From Ridgeia piscesae (lineage: Eukaryota; Annelida; Polychaeta; Sabellida; Siboglinidae), in assembly GCA_025642075.2 (NCBI GenBank), contig JAODUO010000568.1, positions 247,501 through 311,500 of the forward strand: 64,000 bases of DNA, given 5' to 3'. Below are positions 59,350-64,000 of this stretch, piece after piece. The notes under the pieces were generated by a model. The model searched no databases. It worked only from the letters and a program-made list of their open reading frames with translations, and had not been told where the DNA came from. Both the position numbers and the translations under genes were made by a program. Each line of letters starts with the position of its first letter. Position 1 is the first letter of the stretch.

Positions 59350-60884
59350 TCAGTGCTGAACAGGCACTTGGAGCCAGAGTGGGCAACTGGCCAAACAACC
59401 ATTAACACCAGGTTGTAATTAGTTTCACCAATTACTCTACAAGTCTCATTAGGACCCTCACAGTGACATAACATACACAACCCTTGTACAAACACTACTA
59501 CAATATAGCAAGTCAAACAAAACCCAAGAACCTACTCAACATCTGTTGTAAACAGTGTTTAACTATAAATACACTGGTATGAACACAAATGTTATTAAAT
59601 ATTGACATTTCTGGTGTTTATGGACATATTCTGATGCCACACGCTGTACTGAATTTGCTCGGGATTCCATATAGAATTTGGTACTACTCAGACAAACTAC
59701 AACAGCTATCTGTAGCCTAAATTATTCCAGTTGTGGACATGGTGAAGGAATGCAACAGTAATGTGTATATACACTGTAACTGTTCCAGATGATCATGTGA
59801 TTATCTCTAACATGTACAAGCTATTTGCCAGTGACGCTGTTGAAAAAACAACAACCAGTTAGCTTATGTTGCCAATGATGCAACACAAATGGATGTAATT
59901 GTCTAAATGTAACCAAATTAACTCTCCAGTCAAAGACATGTCTGATGCAGGAGGAATGCTGATTTGATACACAGAAATAGCCACATTAATTATACCGTGC
60001 CAGAGCAGCAGATGGCTAGACACTGCCTAAGTACTTCTTGCATTACAAGCTGCTCAGGGATCAACCATTATTTTTTCCGTAAATGATAATATTTAAGTTT
60101 GTCTCTGCTAGGCGAACACTTAAACATGTCAGGCTGCGGTAGTCTTTGGTGTCCTCTTGAAATAAAGTAGCACTGAGCATACAGTGCCTCTGGAATTTCC
60201 TGTCTATATTTTCTTTCATATCGCACAGAATTAACTCAACAATAAAATAAACATTAAATGAAGTTCCTCAAGACAAGTCTGACCTGTCGTTTCTTGTTCA
60301 CTCACGGCTAAGCCTTACTTTAAATACTGAAGCAGAAACTTAAGACATTAAGTAGACCTTTTAATCTGAAACACACACATCTGCTGGCATCTTCATTTTC
60401 AAGTCAGATTACAAGGCAATAATGTCCTAAGTGTTGAAGAGAGAATGCTCATTTTTCTATGACATCAAATATGAGCTGTGAATGTTCTATATATGATCGT
60501 TTATGAACCACAAATACTAGTTAACCCAAGAATCCATGATATTCATTCATCATCATCATCATGATGCAAGTTTAATATTATGGTTTTCAGTTGGGATATA
60601 AACATAAATTACAATGCAGACTCCAAAAATAGCATCTTACTAGCCAATTTTGTCACACTAGTTGTCTTAAGATAACAGTTTGCATCAAACATATCTTAAA
60701 ATAACACCAAGAGATCCCAGTGCAGCATACATAGCCTTGGGTTGTCCTGAATAGGAGAGACATGGGTCAAGACTTGTCCAGCAAGCATACTCCCCACGGT
60801 GATATAGGCTGTAATTATTATAATGACATCCATGTGTATCGCCACGAATACCACTGACTATGCAAATAGCCAACCTCACGTGTT
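59350..60884. other. intergenic, nothing recognised
   Basis: Unique AT-rich sequence; no repeat, gene or RNA recognised. Confidence 0.5.
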
Positions 60885-61016
60885 CCTGGCAGACCGAGAC
60901 AAGACAGGATCAATACATTGGTCACTGGCACTGTCTATGTCTGGGCCATCTCTCACGTGTCCCTCAATGGGCGTGACCCCGCTCCAGTCTTGGCAGTAGA
61001 CAGCATCAACTGACAA
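60885..61016 (-). CDS. candidate exon of an unknown - strand gene
   Basis: An open frame follows a GACTCCAG acceptor and reads LSVDAVYCQDWSGVTPIEGH then VRDGPDIDSASDQC to a TGA. A GTGAGA donor occurs after EGH. Codon use looks more coding-like than its surroundings, but the acceptor's pyrimidine tract is weak and I recognise no domain. Confidence 0.2.
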
Positions 61017-61732
61017 CTGGAGTCAAATAGGCATTAATAATAACAATACGTAATTTTACATTGTATTTTCACTTTTGCAGAAGTCAACATTTCGATCTGA
61101 CGTTTGTATTTAAATCAAATACACATCAAAGACATCTGTATATGGACCATTATGCGAACATTTTGATATGCACATGTTAGAATAACAAATATTAGTAAAA
61201 TATGCACAATTACCAAACATATTTAAATTTTGCAATTTAATTCATTTAAGATTCTCAATATTTCCCACACAACTGGTATTTTTACTGACATTTTAATACA
61301 GCATGTTTGATTTTTAAGCAAGTGCATTCCACATGTAAAAATTGTGCATTTGCATTTATAAATTATATTTGATCCAGTGTCTAAGCCTGTGACATAGAGC
61401 CAATATCTCATGATGACGGCACTGAGAACAACAAGAACACAGTGACAACGATGACACCATTGTGACAGTGATGACACTGACTACATGACAACAATGGGTA
61501 TGCCAGATAAACACCAATCTTCCTCAATCACAGACTAATTGTAACCTGCCCGAGGGGTAGTCTAAATTGAGCATTACCCATCAACAAATGTTCTAGATTT
61601 GTACCAATTCGACCCCACTGACTACTAAATACAGCCCAGGGTGGGGCTGACTAGTATCAATGGTCACTCAGTCACTGACGTCTTAATTGTGATGGCATGG
61701 TGTCTGGTCATTTACCCGTAGTTAGTCATTGT

Positions 61733-61925
61733 AGTAATAATTTAACAGGAAGTCTATTGTACTAACATGGGAAATGGAACACGTTTGAACATTAAATGGT
61801 ACTTATATCAGCCAGTTAACTCGGAATATTAGCAATGATTCTTGTTTTTAGATGTGCTGGCTATCATTTGACCATGCACCCATGGTTGTATCTTTCAAAC
61901 TGTGAACATTGTTTAAAGCTTAATA
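61733..61925. repeat. dispersed repeat, copy B
   Basis: Same orientation and block order as 35355-35537; about 70% similar by eye in the shared blocks. Confidence 0.6.
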
Positions 61926-63845
61926 CTGTGAATATAATATTTAAACTACAACTATCATTAACAAAGGACAAGCACCTCGGAATGGCTGCAACCGTTCTGG
62001 ACCACCTGCCTAGTTGCTCAGAGCTAGCAGAAGTGGCATGACAAAGGATAATGTCTCTCTTAGTTATCTGACATGTGACACAATCTATACTGACATATCT
62101 GATACTCTTATCAAAGTTATGTCATGTAAATGTTTTCATCACATTTTTGCACGGTAAGGTAGATGGGGACATATGAGGACAGTGGACCACGAGGACACAA
62201 GGATTCCTCTTGAACTGCTACTTATAGATGACACCTTTAAAGAATACACAATGTAAGATAGAAAGAATTCCTCCAGACAACATTTTAAGCTAGATTATTT
62301 TCTATAAATGATTAAAAATTTGTCATGCAATTTGTAACATTTTATCTGCTGAATGATGACATCTTTATGACAGGCCACATTTGTGACAGTGATACACCCA
62401 GACCTGGGGTAGTACAAATGGAACAAATGTAGTGTTACCTATAAATTGTGTCACCCATTTAGGTTGTCCATCATGATGACCTAGAAGTATTGTGACGCAC
62501 GACATCTATGTAAGATGAACTGCTCATAAAGAACATCTAACGCATGTCACTAAATCGGTGCCACTAAATCAACGTGAAAAGGACTACAGGTGTCATATTT
62601 GCACTGGGAACAAGTTGATCACAGACGACAACTTGTGTGTTCTTGTAGTTGCTACAGTTCCACAAACACTTATTCATATTGGAACACCGATGTGTGTAAC
62701 GTGACGTAACCATAATGTAATCGATAACCAAACCATTTGACATTACACTTAGATGTGGTTTGTGGTCTAGTTTCCACATGTCCTCAAGTCCACACAACAG
62801 TGGCTGCAATGTTTCCCAAGCTCAAATTGGCAAACAGAACACGAGATAAGCTGAACTTTGTCAATAACTATACACCAGCTTGACTGAACAGATGAACTGC
62901 AGATATGCCGATATCGTAAAATATAGTACACGACTACACATGCCAAATATGCAATCAGTCAATTGAGCAGTTGAATGCTTGTCAACGGTGTCATGGCAAA
63001 TGACTTATAGTTCGGCACACCTCAGCTGGTCATGACAATATCGAGTAAACAGCATCAAACAAGTCACCCCTCGCCCGGGGCATCCATGGACTGACGCTTA
63101 TAAGTCAGGCCTGTTGAATAGACATTATTATTTAGTGGCGATGCCATTGACATGACGGAGCGTGGTATGGGGGTGTTGTTTGCACCAGTGCACACTGATA
63201 AAGCATGCGTGTGTACGCGAGTGGCTCACATTTCTGGACAGGCAAACAGCTACGGGTGATAGTAAGGTGCTACATATTTCCTTTGGGCATAATTGCATAC
63301 GTGGAGGTTTAAACAAACGGTGAGCAGATCACGATATGTAGTTATATCGGGGAGGGGGGGGGAGGCTGTCGTATTTGCTGGTGCACAACAGATATTGTAC
63401 ACACACATACATTAGACACAAACCAAGTGTACATTCTTCCAACATTACATTGTAATCCATTGACGCTGTGAACACTTTGGATGTACCCGCATAGATCTGT
63501 ATAATCCCCTTGCTGCATTTCCTGTCATTCATGAGCTTATATCCTCTCGGAGTCCCCAGGGCTCCGTCTTGCTACTGCATTGATGTGTACAAGAACATTG
63601 CTGGGACTACAGGGTCTGTGAGTCAGTAGCTGCATTTACGTGCACTGCATGTAATGTGGCTTAATACTTTACACAGCAGAACTTTGGCTATGGTATATCA
63701 ACGTCTAAGAGATTAAAAGTTTTTCTATGAGAACATAGAGCGGATCTATGTGAATTGAGGAAGGCAAAACCAGTGTGTTCTGAGCAGCCTGAGGGGACAT
63801 GGATGTGAGAGCCAAACACATTCAGCGGAACCCAGATCAGTGCAA
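61926..63845. other. intergenic, nothing recognised
   Basis: Unique sequence; a G-rich run (63350-63362) is the only pattern. No gene recognised. Confidence 0.5.
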
Positions 63846-63868
63846 AGCCACAACATGTGGAGTCACCT

Positions 63869-63983
63869 ACATGCTGCAGATTGCAGCCTGGGCTTATCAA
63901 CAAATCCAGAAATACCTGGGCGGCTAGATAAACGAGAGCCAACGTCACCTGCTCCAGACCCAGAAAGTGTATCGGGGGTCACC
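63869..63983 (-). CDS. candidate exon of an unknown - strand gene
   Basis: A CTCCATGCAG acceptor opens a frame reading VTPDTLSGSGAGDVGSRLSS, RPGISGFVDKPRLQSAAC, to an AG/GTGACT donor. The composition resembles a Ser/Gly linker. It is close to the window edge and not matched to any family. Confidence 0.22.
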
Positions 63984-64000
63984 TGCATGGAGAGTGAAAG

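Overview
The window is metazoan nuclear DNA. Genes are split by GT-AG introns, intergenic space is AT-rich, and a large share of the sequence is micro- and minisatellite. The four recognisable genes are animal housekeeping genes. One of them joins an intact dihydropyrimidinase catalytic set to a CRMP-type C-terminal tail, which points to an invertebrate; I cannot name the phylum. All identifications come from reading translated sequence and from recall of the families, with no database search.

Layout: 1-13,000 shows no recognisable gene. It holds a 23-bp tandem repeat, two elements bounded by inverted repeats (about 2007-3329 and 3550-3934), TATG/GCATGTAT satellites, a ~0.9 kb (TCG)n tract, TTTA/TTAA/GATTTATT tracts, a 49-bp repeat and CA/CATA/CACT tracts. 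From ~13-20.1 kb on the + strand lies a PHF13/PHF23-type PHD-finger gene; its first coding exon is uncertain. From 21.2-25.5 kb on the - strand lies a complete five-exon METTL1 (tRNA m7G46 methyltransferase, 254 aa). Head-to-head with it, 26.5-27.9 kb on the + strand is an MFSD5-type transporter with one uninterrupted coding exon (452 aa). From 32.4-47.2 kb on the - strand lie fourteen exons of a DPYS/CRMP gene (566 codons including stop and split codons; only the extreme N-terminus is missing). Its introns carry a 44-bp minisatellite made of its own exon/intron junction, a 40-bp repeat, a 12-bp repeat, (CATCTCAACACA)n repeats, a small inverted-repeat element and a decayed LINE tail.

Upstream of the first mapped DPYS exon, 50.2-57.2 kb is a 72-bp minisatellite of about 97 copies with diverged ~80-bp relatives at its right edge. 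From 57.5-64 kb there is mostly unannotated DNA with a decayed LINE tail, a dispersed repeat shared with 35.4 kb, a TATA-like motif and two weak candidate exons on the - strand.

The four genes do not form a functional unit: a chromatin reader, a tRNA-modification enzyme, a transporter and a pyrimidine-catabolic enzyme. Their arrangement is convergent (PHF13/METTL1), divergent (METTL1/MFSD5), convergent (MFSD5/DPYS). The observation most worth following is the 44-bp array in the DPYS gene. It has amplified a 5' splice site 28-fold, and the five copies next to the real donor have all lost the GTAAGT.
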